Source: an uncultured Oscillospiraceae bacterium
GTDB lineage: Bacteria; Bacillota_A; Clostridia; Oscillospirales; Oscillospiraceae
Reading direction: 5' to 3'
NCBI GenBank assembly: GCA_947631675.1
Contig: CANRMG010000043.1
Coordinates: 1-12,547 of the forward strand
Length of the DNA stretch: 12,547 bases
Shown: positions 1 to 5,511 of the stretch, piece after piece
How positions within the stretch are numbered: position 1 is the stretch's first letter
Layout of the letters: each line of letters begins with the position of its first letter
Notes under the pieces: generated by a model
Databases searched by the model: none
Told to the model about the DNA's origin: nothing
The model's input: the letters and a program-made list of their open reading frames with translations, nothing else
Made by a program: the position numbers and the translations under genes

Positions 1-1
1 G

Positions 2-1456
2 GGGAAGGGCGTGCTCTCCTGGCAGGAGGTGCTGCACTTCTCCACCCAGATCGCCCGGGCCCTGAGCCACGCCCACAGCCGGGGCATCATCCACATGGAC
101 ATCAAGCCCCAGAACATCATGCTGCCAAAGGACGGCACGGTGAAGATTGCTGACTTCGGCATCGCCCAGATGGACGAGACGGACGCCGGCGAGTCGGAGG
201 AGGCGCTGGGGAGCATCCACTATATCTCCCCGGAGCAGGCCAGAGGCGGCACCGTGGACGCCCGCAGCGACATCTATTCCCTGGGCGTTGTCATGTACGA
301 GATGCTCACGGGCAAGCTGCCCTTCGACGGCAAGACTGTGGAAGAGGTGGCCGTGCAGCAGATGTCCGTGCTGCCCGACGCCCCCAGCGCCCTGAAGGCG
401 GACGTGCCCCACGAGCTGGAGGAGATCACCCTGCGGGCCATGCAGCCGGAGCCGGATGACCGCTATGCCACCGCCGCCGATATGCTGGCAGATCTGGAGG
501 ATTTTCGCCGCTCCCGCAACGGCACCGCGGCGGCCCGGGCTGCCGTGAAGGAGATTCGTGACGAGGTCCATGTGATTAGCAAGAACGTGCCCCGCATCAG
601 CCGCTCAGGGGAGCTCTCCAAGGAGGGCTATGTCCGACGCCGGGCCCGCGCCGCCAGCGTCAGCATGCTGTCCGGGTTCGTGATCGTGGTGGCCTTCGCG
701 CTGGCGCTGTTCGTATTCGTATGGCAGTACTGGCTGGGAGACATCTTCCGGGACGCAGAGCGTATCCAGGTGGCCTCCTTCGTGGGCCTCAACGCCCAGG
801 ACCTGCTGATCGACGAGCAGATGCAGGAGCTCTATAACTTCGACATCACCTACAAGGCCGACTCCACCCACGAGGAGGGTCTCGTGATCGACCAGGACCC
901 CGACGCCGGCGCCAGCCGCATGGTCACCTCCGAGGGCATCGACGTGGCCCTCACCGTCAGCTCCGGCATCCAGCTGGTCACCATCCCCGATGACATCGTC
1001 AACGCCCCCTACACGAACGTGCAGGTGCGTTTGGAGGCGAAGGGCCTGAACGTGAACATCGAGCTGGAGGAGTCCGCCTCCATCACTGAGAACTACGTCA
1101 TCTCCGCCGAGCCCGCGCCGGGCGCGTCCGTATCCAGCGGCAGCACCGTGACACTGCACGTCAGCGCCGGCCCCGCCGCGTCCTATACCAGCGTTCCCAG
1201 CGTCATCGGCCTTACGAAGGAGTCCGCGCTGCTCACGCTGCAGCGGGAGGGCCTCATCTGCGGCGAGAACGAAATATCCTACGTCAGCTCCTCCAACACC
1301 GAGGCCGGCAGGGTCATGTGGCAGAGCTATTCCGCCGGGACCCAGGTCATCATGGGCACCCAGGTGTACCTGCAGATCAGCACCGGCCCCGCCGTGCCGA
1401 CCATGGCGCCCACCACGCCGCAGCCTCAGGATGCCGCCCCCGCGCCGGGAGGTTGA
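2..1456 (+). CDS. prkC: PASTA-domain Ser/Thr protein kinase, PrkC/PknB type (5' end outside window)
   Basis: Membrane-anchored kinase that in Firmicutes senses cell-wall fragments or lipid II through extracellular PASTA repeats and phosphorylates proteins of wall growth, translation and germination. The frame is open from base 2, so the ATP-binding lobe is missing. Visible in order: catalytic loop HMDIKPQN (nt 92-115), DFG (nt 152-160), SPEQA in the APE position, a YSLGVVMYEMLTG segment, a basic juxtamembrane stretch, one transmembrane helix (about nt 661-735), three PASTA-like repeats (about nt 761-966, 967-1182 and 1183-1395) and a Pro/Thr/Ala-rich tail. Two oddities: the catalytic Arg of HRD is Met, making this a non-RD kinase, and the activation segment (nt 170-214) is rich in Asp and Glu with a single Thr. 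The lysine, DFG and APE-like elements look intact, so I read it as an active kinase. rsgA follows after 2 nt, as in the usual prpC-prkC-rsgA cluster. Confidence 0.96.
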   Translation, partial: GKGVLSWQEVLHFSTQIARALSHAHSRGIIHMDIKPQNIMLPKDGTVKIADFGIAQMDETDAGESEEALGSIHYISPEQARGGTVDARSDIYSLGVVMYEMLTGKLPFDGKTVEEVAVQQMSVLPDAPSALKADVPHELEEITLRAMQPEPDDRYATAADMLADLEDFRRSRNGTAAARAAVKEIRDEVHVISKNVPRISRSGELSKEGYVRRRARAASVSMLSGFVIVVAFALALFVFVWQYWLGDIFRDAERIQVASFVGLNAQDLLIDEQMQELYNFDITYKADSTHEEGLVIDQDPDAGASRMVTSEGIDVALTVSSGIQLVTIPDDIVNAPYTNVQVRLEAKGLNVNIELEESASITENYVISAEPAPGASVSSGSTVTLHVSAGPAASYTSVPSVIGLTKESALLTLQREGLICGENEISYVSSSNTEAGRVMWQSYSAGTQVIMGTQVYLQISTGPAVPTMAPTTPQPQDAAPAPGG

Positions 1457-1461
1457 GCTTG
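1448..1461 (+). promoter_or_regulatory. Ribosome-binding site and TTG start of rsgA
   Basis: GGAGGT (1448-1453) is formed by the last two sense codons of the kinase gene and the first base of its TGA stop, and lies 5 nt before a TTG at 1459. An alternative AGAAGGG lies before an ATG at 1480. The TTG start yields an N-terminus (EGTI-MRALSGFYYV) matching the conserved family form, as in B. subtilis CpgA (EGKI-IKALSGFYYV), so TTG is preferred. It implies translational coupling to the kinase. Confidence 0.65.
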
Positions 1462-2349
1462 CTGAGAGAAGGGACCATCATGCGGGCCCTCAGCGGGTTT
1501 TACTATGTCCGCGCGGATGACGCTGAAGGGCTCATCCAGTGCCGGGCCAGGGGCCGCTTCCGCAAAGAGGGCCTTACGCCCTTGGTGGGCGACCGGGTCC
1601 GGGTCGAAATGGGCGCGGACGGCGAGGGCACGGTGGCGGAGATACTGCCCCGGAAAAACGCCTTTGCCCGTCCGGCCATGGCCAACATCGACTGCCTGGT
1701 GATGGTGGTGAGCGCGGCCATACCGGTGACGGACCCGTACCTCATCGACCGGGTGACGATCCGCTGCGAGAAAAACCGCTGCGGGGTGATCCTGGCGGTG
1801 AATAAGTGCGACCTGGACCCGGCGGAGGAGCTGCAAAAGATCTACGCTTCCACCGGCTATGAGGTCTATCCCATCAGCGCCCTCACGGGCCAGGGCGTGG
1901 AGGCCCTGCGGGCCGCCATGGCAGGGAGGACCTGCTGCTTCACCGGCAACTCCGGCGTGGGCAAGAGCAGTCTCATAAACGCCCTGGCGCCGGGGCTTGC
2001 TATCCCCACGGCCGAGGTGAGCCGGAAGCTGGGCCGGGGAAAGCATACCACCCGCCATGTGGAGCTGTTCGACATAGGCGGCGGCACCCTTTTGGGGGAT
2101 ACCCCCGGTTTTGCCTCCTTTGGGGACGAGACGGAGGAGCCCTTTTTGCCGGAGGAGCTGGCGGGGCTGTTCCCGGAGTTCCGGCCCTGTCTGGGCAAGT
2201 GCCGCTTTGACGACTGCACCCACCGGGCGGAGCCGGACTGCGCGGTGCGCGGGGCCCGGCCAGAGCGCATCCATCCCAGCCGGTACGGGTCCTACCTGCG
2301 GCTTTATGAGGAGGCTGCCAAGCTTCACCGCTGGGAGATCGAAAAGTGA
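1459..2349 (+). CDS. rsgA: Ribosome small subunit-dependent GTPase RsgA (YloQ/CpgA/YjeQ)
   Basis: Circularly permuted GTPase that binds the 30S subunit, checks decoding-centre maturation and releases assembly factors on GTP hydrolysis. The 296-aa protein (from TTG) has an N-terminal OB fold (LVGDRV near residue 43), then the G motifs in the permuted order typical of the family: G4 NKCD (115-118), G1 P-loop GNSGVGKSS (163-171), G2 with the HTTRH block (Thr197/198) and G3 DTPG (214-217). A C-terminal zinc module has Cys248, Cys253, His255 and Cys261 in C-x4-C-x-H-x5-C spacing. All motifs are intact and the length is normal. It lies 2 nt after the PASTA kinase stop; in B. subtilis the homologue CpgA is a PrkC substrate, so coupling makes functional sense. 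An ATG at 1480 would give 289 aa and cannot be excluded. Confidence 0.96.
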   Translation: MLREGTIMRALSGFYYVRADDAEGLIQCRARGRFRKEGLTPLVGDRVRVEMGADGEGTVAEILPRKNAFARPAMANIDCLVMVVSAAIPVTDPYLIDRVTIRCEKNRCGVILAVNKCDLDPAEELQKIYASTGYEVYPISALTGQGVEALRAAMAGRTCCFTGNSGVGKSSLINALAPGLAIPTAEVSRKLGRGKHTTRHVELFDIGGGTLLGDTPGFASFGDETEEPFLPEELAGLFPEFRPCLGKCRFDDCTHRAEPDCAVRGARPERIHPSRYGSYLRLYEEAAKLHRWEIEK

Positions 2350-2356
2350 ACACACG

Positions 2357-2389
2357 CCGCCTTCCGCCCATATAATGGACGGGAGGCGG
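2357..2389 (+). terminator. Strong hairpin after rsgA, terminator-like, overlapping a downstream RBS
   Basis: Fourteen-position stem with a 5-nt loop: CCGCCTTCCGCCCA (2357-2370) against TGGACGGGAGGCGG (2376-2389), with one G-T wobble and one C-A mismatch; loop TATAA. It begins 7 nt after the rsgA stop and is followed by TTTACT, so the T tract is only three bases. It could be a weak intrinsic terminator of the kinase-rsgA unit. The GGAGG (2382-2386) that would serve the small ORF at 2396 lies wholly in the 3' arm, so it could instead hold that site closed. Confidence 0.6.
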
Positions 2390-2395
2390 TTTACT

Positions 2396-2548
2396 ATGGG
2401 TAGAAGAGGACGGGGCAGCGCGGTATGCTGCTGCGCGGTGATCTTGGGCACGCTTATACTGGTGACGCTGATGATGCCCAACTGGTTCTGGTGGCTGCTG
2501 GGCGTCGGTCTTTTGTGCTGGGGCTGCCGGGGGATGTTCATGGGCTGA
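2396..2548 (+). CDS. Possible 50-aa membrane peptide, function unknown
   Basis: Not a family I can name. The ATG at 2396 has GGAGG 9 nt upstream. The peptide has a basic start (GRRGRG), a Cys triplet, one hydrophobic segment (about residues 9-27), then an aromatic turn (PNWFWW, 28-33) and a second hydrophobic segment ending in CWGC (about 34-44). This predicts one or two short membrane passes. Five Cys and four Trp in 50 residues is unusual. A second in-frame ATG at 2375 lies in the loop of the upstream hairpin and has no ribosome-binding site, so 2396 is preferred. The stop abuts the sigma-E-like promoter of the next gene. It is either a genuine short gene or a chance open frame in spacer DNA; the good RBS, the membrane-like composition and its fit between neighbours favour a gene. 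Confidence 0.5.
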   Translation: MGRRGRGSAVCCCAVILGTLILVTLMMPNWFWWLLGVGLLCWGCRGMFMG

Positions 2549-2576
2549 CATATTCCGCGGGACGGGCGCATACCCT
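2548..2576 (+). promoter_or_regulatory. Sigma-E-like sporulation promoter of the SPOCS/LysM gene
   Basis: ACATATT (2548-2554), a 14-nt spacer, then CATACCCT (2569-2576). Against the B. subtilis sigma-E consensus KMATATT-N14/15-CATACAMT this matches 6 of 7 and 7 of 8 positions with allowed spacing. Transcription would start near 2583, leaving a leader of about 30 nt before the ATG at 2612. The match suits the sporulation nature of the gene. No good sigma-A pair is seen nearby. Confidence 0.6.
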
Positions 2577-2611
2577 TGCCATAGAAAATGATGGCAAGGA
2601 GCGAGCGAATC

Positions 2612-4114
2612 ATGGATACGGCCCTGAAAAAGGATATATACACCCAGCTGGCCCCGGTCTGGTCCGGGTCCTTCAGCCGGGATTTCACAGCCGAGAGCAA
2701 CGTGCCGGACGCCATGCCGGACATGGCCAGCGTGGTGGACGCGGAGAGCATCATCACCCTGCGGAACAAGGAGACCGAGGCGGGGACGGTGGTGCTGGGC
2801 GCCAGCGTGAGCGTGTCGGTGCTGTATATGCCCGAGGGGAGCGAGGTCCTGCAGAGCCTGGCGGTGGTGGTGCCCGTGGAGATGCGGGCCGACGCGCCGG
2901 GGGCGGACGTGGACTGCCGGACCGTGGCCAGGCTCCGGGTCCGGGCCCTGGACGCCCGGATGGTCAACTCCCGGAAGCTGTCTGTGCGGGTGGACGTGGA
3001 CTGTGAGGCGCGGGTCTATCAGCGCAGGGATCTGGAGCTCACGTCGGGCCTGGCCGCGGAGGATAAGAGCATCCATCTTCTCGCCGGTTCCGCGCCGATG
3101 GTCACGGTGGCGGACGTGCGGGAAAAGACCTTCGTCCTCACCGACGGCTACCCGCTGCCCCCCGGCAGCGGCGGCGCCGAGCGCATCCTGAGCCAGCGGG
3201 CGGAGGCCGCGCTGGAGGACGTAAAGTATGTCAGCGGCAAGGTGGTGTTCCGGGGCCGCGTCCGGGCGGGGCTGGTGTTCGCCTGCCGGGACGGACAGGT
3301 GTTCGCCGGGCGTTATGAGACGGAGTTTTCCCAGATCATGGAGGTGGAGCTCCAGGAGGGGGACGTGACGCCGGAGGTGTCCGTCATGTTCACAGGGGCC
3401 TATTTCGACCTGCCAGAGCGGCTGGATGAGGACGGCCGGGTGGCGGCGGAGCTGCACTTGGTGGCCCAGACCATATGCCGCCGAGAAGAGGAGGCGGCCT
3501 ACATCGCGGACATATACAGCAACCGGACCGTGCTGGAGGGAAAGAAGGAGCAGATACCGCTGGTGAGCGCGGCGCGGCCGGTATCCATGCGCCAGTCCGT
3601 CACGGGCACGGCCGATCTCATGGGCGCGGCGGGGGACGTGCTGAGCCTGTCGGCCAGCGTGGGCAGCGTGACGGTGGAGGGAGATACGGTAAAAACCGCC
3701 GTCAATATCCGGGTGATCCTGCGGCAGGAGGGAGGCGGTTTCTGCGCTGCCCGGTGCCGGCTCACGGCGGAGTTCACCACAGAGATCCCGCCCCAGTCGG
3801 AGCTGCAGGGCGTCACTGTGACCGCGTCAGACGTGTTCTGTGCCCCGGCGGGGAACGGCCTGGACGTGCGGGCCACGCTGCAGATGGAGGCCATGGCCGT
3901 GACCCACGGCGGCGTCCTGGCGGTCACGGAGGTGACCGAGGACGCGGAGGCCTGGGCGGCGCTGCCCCCGGCGCCCTCCATCACCCTTGCCCGGGTGGAG
4001 GCGGGAACGGATATGTGGGCCCTGGCCCGGAAGTATCGCTCCACTGTGGAGGCCATCGCCGCCGCCAATGGCGGAAAAGACAGGGGACTTTTGCTGATCC
4101 CCAAGGCCAGATAG
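2612..4114 (+). CDS. SPOCS (DUF3794) and LysM domain protein, probable spore envelope protein
   Basis: A 500-aa soluble protein of the clostridial type with repeated SPOCS domains and a C-terminal LysM. SPOCS is shared with the coat-morphogenesis protein SpoVID; LysM binds N-acetylglucosamine polymers. Seen in order: N-terminal segment with VPDAMPDMASVVD (31-43), SPOCS-like beta-rich repeats at about 40-135, 190-290 and 335-430, and a LysM-like end at about 457-498 (GTDMWALARKY then LLLIP). There is no signal peptide or membrane helix, which fits a protein made in the mother cell and assembled on the forespore surface. The ATG at 2612 is chosen because AAGGAG (2596-2601) lies 10 nt upstream; ATGs at 2588 and 2591 have no RBS and would sit almost at the predicted transcript start. 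The family's exact role is not known to me. Confidence 0.92.
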   Translation: MDTALKKDIYTQLAPVWSGSFSRDFTAESNVPDAMPDMASVVDAESIITLRNKETEAGTVVLGASVSVSVLYMPEGSEVLQSLAVVVPVEMRADAPGADVDCRTVARLRVRALDARMVNSRKLSVRVDVDCEARVYQRRDLELTSGLAAEDKSIHLLAGSAPMVTVADVREKTFVLTDGYPLPPGSGGAERILSQRAEAALEDVKYVSGKVVFRGRVRAGLVFACRDGQVFAGRYETEFSQIMEVELQEGDVTPEVSVMFTGAYFDLPERLDEDGRVAAELHLVAQTICRREEEAAYIADIYSNRTVLEGKKEQIPLVSAARPVSMRQSVTGTADLMGAAGDVLSLSASVGSVTVEGDTVKTAVNIRVILRQEGGGFCAARCRLTAEFTTEIPPQSELQGVTVTASDVFCAPAGNGLDVRATLQMEAMAVTHGGVLAVTEVTEDAEAWAALPPAPSITLARVEAGTDMWALARKYRSTVEAIAAANGGKDRGLLLIPKAR

Positions 4115-4143
4115 TTGATATTGCGGAAAAATTGTGCTACAAT
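4115..4143 (+). promoter_or_regulatory. Sigma-A promoter of yebC (and possibly rnpB)
   Basis: TTGATA (4115-4120), a 17-nt spacer and TACAAT (4138-4143), with TGC just before the -10, an extended -10 element. Each hexamer matches consensus at 5 of 6 positions. The -35 begins at the base after the SPOCS/LysM stop codon. The start would be near 4150, giving a leader of about 28 nt. No terminator separates it from the preceding gene. Confidence 0.85.
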
Positions 4144-4177
4144 GTCCGGGAACGTAATCATACAGGGGGATAACACC

Positions 4178-4918
4178 ATGTCTGGACATTCCAAGTGGCA
4201 CAACATACAAAAAACGAAAGGCGCCGCCGACGCGAAGCGCGCCCAGGCCTTCACCAAGATCGCCCGCGAGATCATCGTGGCGGTGAAGGAGGGCGGCAGC
4301 GGCGACCCGAAGAACAATATGCGCCTGGCTGCTGTCATCACCAAGGCGAAGGCCGCCAACATGCCCAACGACAACATCAAGCGCACCATCGACAAGGCGC
4401 TGGGCAGCGGCGACACCTCCAGCTTCGAGTCCGTCACCTATGAGGGCTACGGCCCCAGCGGCGTGGCCGTGATCGTGGAGGCCATGACCGACAACCGCAA
4501 CCGCACCGCCAGTGACGTGCGCCACACCTTCGACAAGTACAACGGCAATATGGGCCCCACCAACTGCGTCAGCTGGTCCTTCGACCGGAAGGGCGTCATC
4601 GTGGTGGACAACGAGGACGGGGACCTGGACGAGGATACCGTCATGATGGATGCCATGGAGGCGGGCGCCGCCGATATGGAGACGGAGGAGGGCGTGTTCA
4701 CCCTCTATACCGCGCCGGAGGACGTGACCGCCGTGGCGGACTATATGACCGCTCACGGCTATAAGCTGGACTCCGCCCAGGAGGAGATGGTGCCCCAGAC
4801 CTACGTCTCCCTCACCGCGGAGGGCGACCGGAAGAACATGCAGAAGATGCTGGACGTGTTCGAGGACAACGAGGACGTGCAGAACGTTTGGCACAACTGG
4901 GAAAATCCCGACGACTAA
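4178..4918 (+). CDS. yebC: YebC/PmpR (TACO1) family protein
   Basis: Conserved cytoplasmic protein, 246 aa, normal length. The family was long annotated as transcriptional regulators; more recent work on bacterial members and mitochondrial TACO1 points to a translation role, helping ribosomes through difficult peptide sequences. The diagnostic N-terminus SGHSKWHNIQ (2-11) is followed by KGAADAKRAQAF and the IAREI helix. NMPNDNIKR and the segment YEGYGPSGVAVIVE also match the family, as do the acidic middle domain and the C-terminal VFEDNEDVQNVWHN. The ATG at 4178 has AGGGGGA 7 nt upstream. It has its own sigma-A promoter, and the RNase P RNA begins about 10 nt after its stop. Nothing is unusual in the protein. 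Confidence 0.97.
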   Translation: MSGHSKWHNIQKTKGAADAKRAQAFTKIAREIIVAVKEGGSGDPKNNMRLAAVITKAKAANMPNDNIKRTIDKALGSGDTSSFESVTYEGYGPSGVAVIVEAMTDNRNRTASDVRHTFDKYNGNMGPTNCVSWSFDRKGVIVVDNEDGDLDEDTVMMDAMEAGAADMETEEGVFTLYTAPEDVTAVADYMTAHGYKLDSAQEEMVPQTYVSLTAEGDRKNMQKMLDVFEDNEDVQNVWHNWENPDD

Positions 4919-4928
4919 GAGCAAGGTA

Positions 4929-5276
4929 GCGAGTTTTCCGAATGGCCGCGGGCATGAGCCGAAAGGCTGTGCGTGAGGAAAGTCCGGGCTCCATAGGGCA
5001 AGAATAACGGGTAACGCCCGCCGATGGCGACATCAGGACGAGTGCAACAGAAACAGACCGCCGCGCTTTTACGCGGTAAGGGTGGAAAGGCGGTGTAAGA
5101 GACCACCTGGCGCTCTGGCGACAGTGCGCTGCTGTAAACTCTATTCGGAGCAACACCGTGGAGGGGAACATAGGCCGGCCCGGCCTCCCCGGGGAGGTGG
5201 CTGGAGCGTGACGGCAACGTTACGCCTAGATAGATGGCCATTTTTAACAGAATCCGGCTTACAAGAAAGCTCGTAG
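4929..5276 (+). ncRNA. rnpB: RNase P RNA, bacterial type A
   Basis: Catalytic RNA that cuts the 5' leader from pre-tRNA. The universal core is plain: GAGGAAAGTCCGGGCTCC (4975-4992) forms the 5' strand of P4 and its partner ACAGAATCCGGCTTAC (5247-5262) closes it. Between them are the ACAGAAA block (5047-5053), GGTAAGGGTGGAAAGG then GTAAGAGACCACC (5075-5107), TAAACTCTATTCGGAGCAA, and an L15-like GGT that pairs with tRNA CCA ends. P1 pairs 4929-4938 with 5265-5274, P2 pairs 4941-4947 with 5236-5242, and P3 has an AGCC-GAAA-GGCT cap (4957-4968). The overall plan is type A rather than the Bacillus type B. Ends are set from P1 and may be off by a few bases. No good promoter is visible immediately upstream; TTGGCA at 4888 lacks a convincing -10, so it may be processed from the yebC transcript. 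Confidence 0.97.
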
Positions 5277-5280
5277 CGTC

Positions 5281-5343
5281 AGAGGAGCTTTGAAGATGTC
5301 AGATCCCCGCGAGCGGGGCTCCACCATCGGTCAAAGCTCTTCT
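5281..5343 (+). terminator. Long rod-like hairpin just after RNase P RNA
   Basis: The arms AGAGGAGCTTTGA (5281-5293) and TCAAAGCTCTTCT (5331-5343) pair over 13 positions with one G-T wobble. Inside, GATG/CATC (5295-5298 with 5325-5328), GA/TC and CCCCG-CGAG-CGGGG (5305-5318) stack towards a 4-nt loop. A broken T/C-rich run (TTCTTCCTTTT, to 5350) follows. It may be an imperfect terminator or a stabilising 3' structure of the RNase P precursor. Confidence 0.5.
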
Positions 5344-5350
5344 TCCTTTT

Positions 5351-5385
5351 CCCCACGCGATTCGCTTCGCTGGATTCGCGTGGGG
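5351..5385 (+). repeat. Perfect 10-bp inverted repeat with 15-nt loop
   Basis: CCCCACGCGA (5351-5360) pairs exactly with TCGCGTGGGG (5376-5385). The loop contains the direct repeat TTCGC-TTCGC. It is not followed by a T tract on the + strand, so it does not look like a terminator in this direction. It could be a copy of a dispersed palindromic element; that needs a genome search. Confidence 0.55.
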
Positions 5386-5393
5386 GCCCCGAT

Positions 5394-5425
5394 AAAGAGA
5401 CAGGACCTGCGTCCTGTCTCTTTTT
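5394..5425 (+). terminator. Rho-independent terminator of the yebC-rnpB unit
   Basis: Perfect 13-bp stem AAAGAGACAGGAC (5394-5406) with GTCCTGTCTCTTT (5411-5423), a 4-nt CTGC loop and a T run continuing to 5425. It separates rnpB from the murD promoter that begins about 26 nt later. Confidence 0.93.
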
Positions 5426-5450
5426 ATACCTTCTTGTAGGGATTCGTTTC

Positions 5451-5479
5451 TTGTAAACCACTAGATATTGCTATATACT
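5451..5479 (+). promoter_or_regulatory. Sigma-A promoter of the murD-ligA gene run
   Basis: TTGTAA (5451-5456), a 17-nt spacer and TATACT (5474-5479). The -35 matches 4 of 6 and the -10 5 of 6. Transcription would start near 5486, about 22 nt before the murD TTG. It lies between a strong terminator and murD, as expected for an operon promoter. Confidence 0.75.
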
Positions 5480-5491
5480 GTGGATGGTTAT

Positions 5492-5511
5492 AAAGGAGGG
5501 CTATGCCTTGA
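5492..5511 (+). promoter_or_regulatory. murD RBS, TTG start and overlapping ATG-CCT-TGA mini-ORF
   Basis: AAAGGAGGG (5492-5500) lies 7 nt before a TTG at 5508 that gives the family-like N-terminus MTLQEYLKSL. Between them an out-of-frame ATG (5503-5505) starts a two-codon frame, ATG CCT TGA, whose stop overlaps the TTG. The in-frame ATG at 5484 has no RBS and sits at the predicted transcript start, so TTG is preferred. Confidence 0.7.

Noticed and set aside
2588..2593. Earlier ATG starts for the SPOCS/LysM gene
   Set aside because: No RBS upstream and almost at the predicted sigma-E start; 2612 has AAGGAG at good spacing.
1426..2967. Long minus-strand open frame (513 codons) opposite rsgA and the SPOCS gene
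   Set aside because: It lies across two genes with clear family motifs on the + strand, lacks recognisable domains and spans unrelated genes. High GC removes stop codons on the opposite strand, which explains it.
2000..3457. Minus-strand open frame of 485 codons
   Set aside because: His/Pro/Arg-rich composition with no domain; an antisense shadow of the rsgA and SPOCS coding regions.
4083..4102. GGGGA/TCCCC inverted repeat at the end of the SPOCS gene, as a terminator
   Set aside because: Only 5 bp, inside coding sequence, with no T tract.
4888..4918. Own promoter for rnpB using TTGGCA at 4888-4893
   Set aside because: At 17-19 nt spacing the downstream hexamers (ACGACT, CGACTA, GACTAA) are poor -10 matches.
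5279..5461. 60-codon minus-strand frame in the rnpB-murD spacer
   Set aside because: It runs through three hairpins including a canonical terminator; the translation is basic and low in motif content, with no RBS noted.
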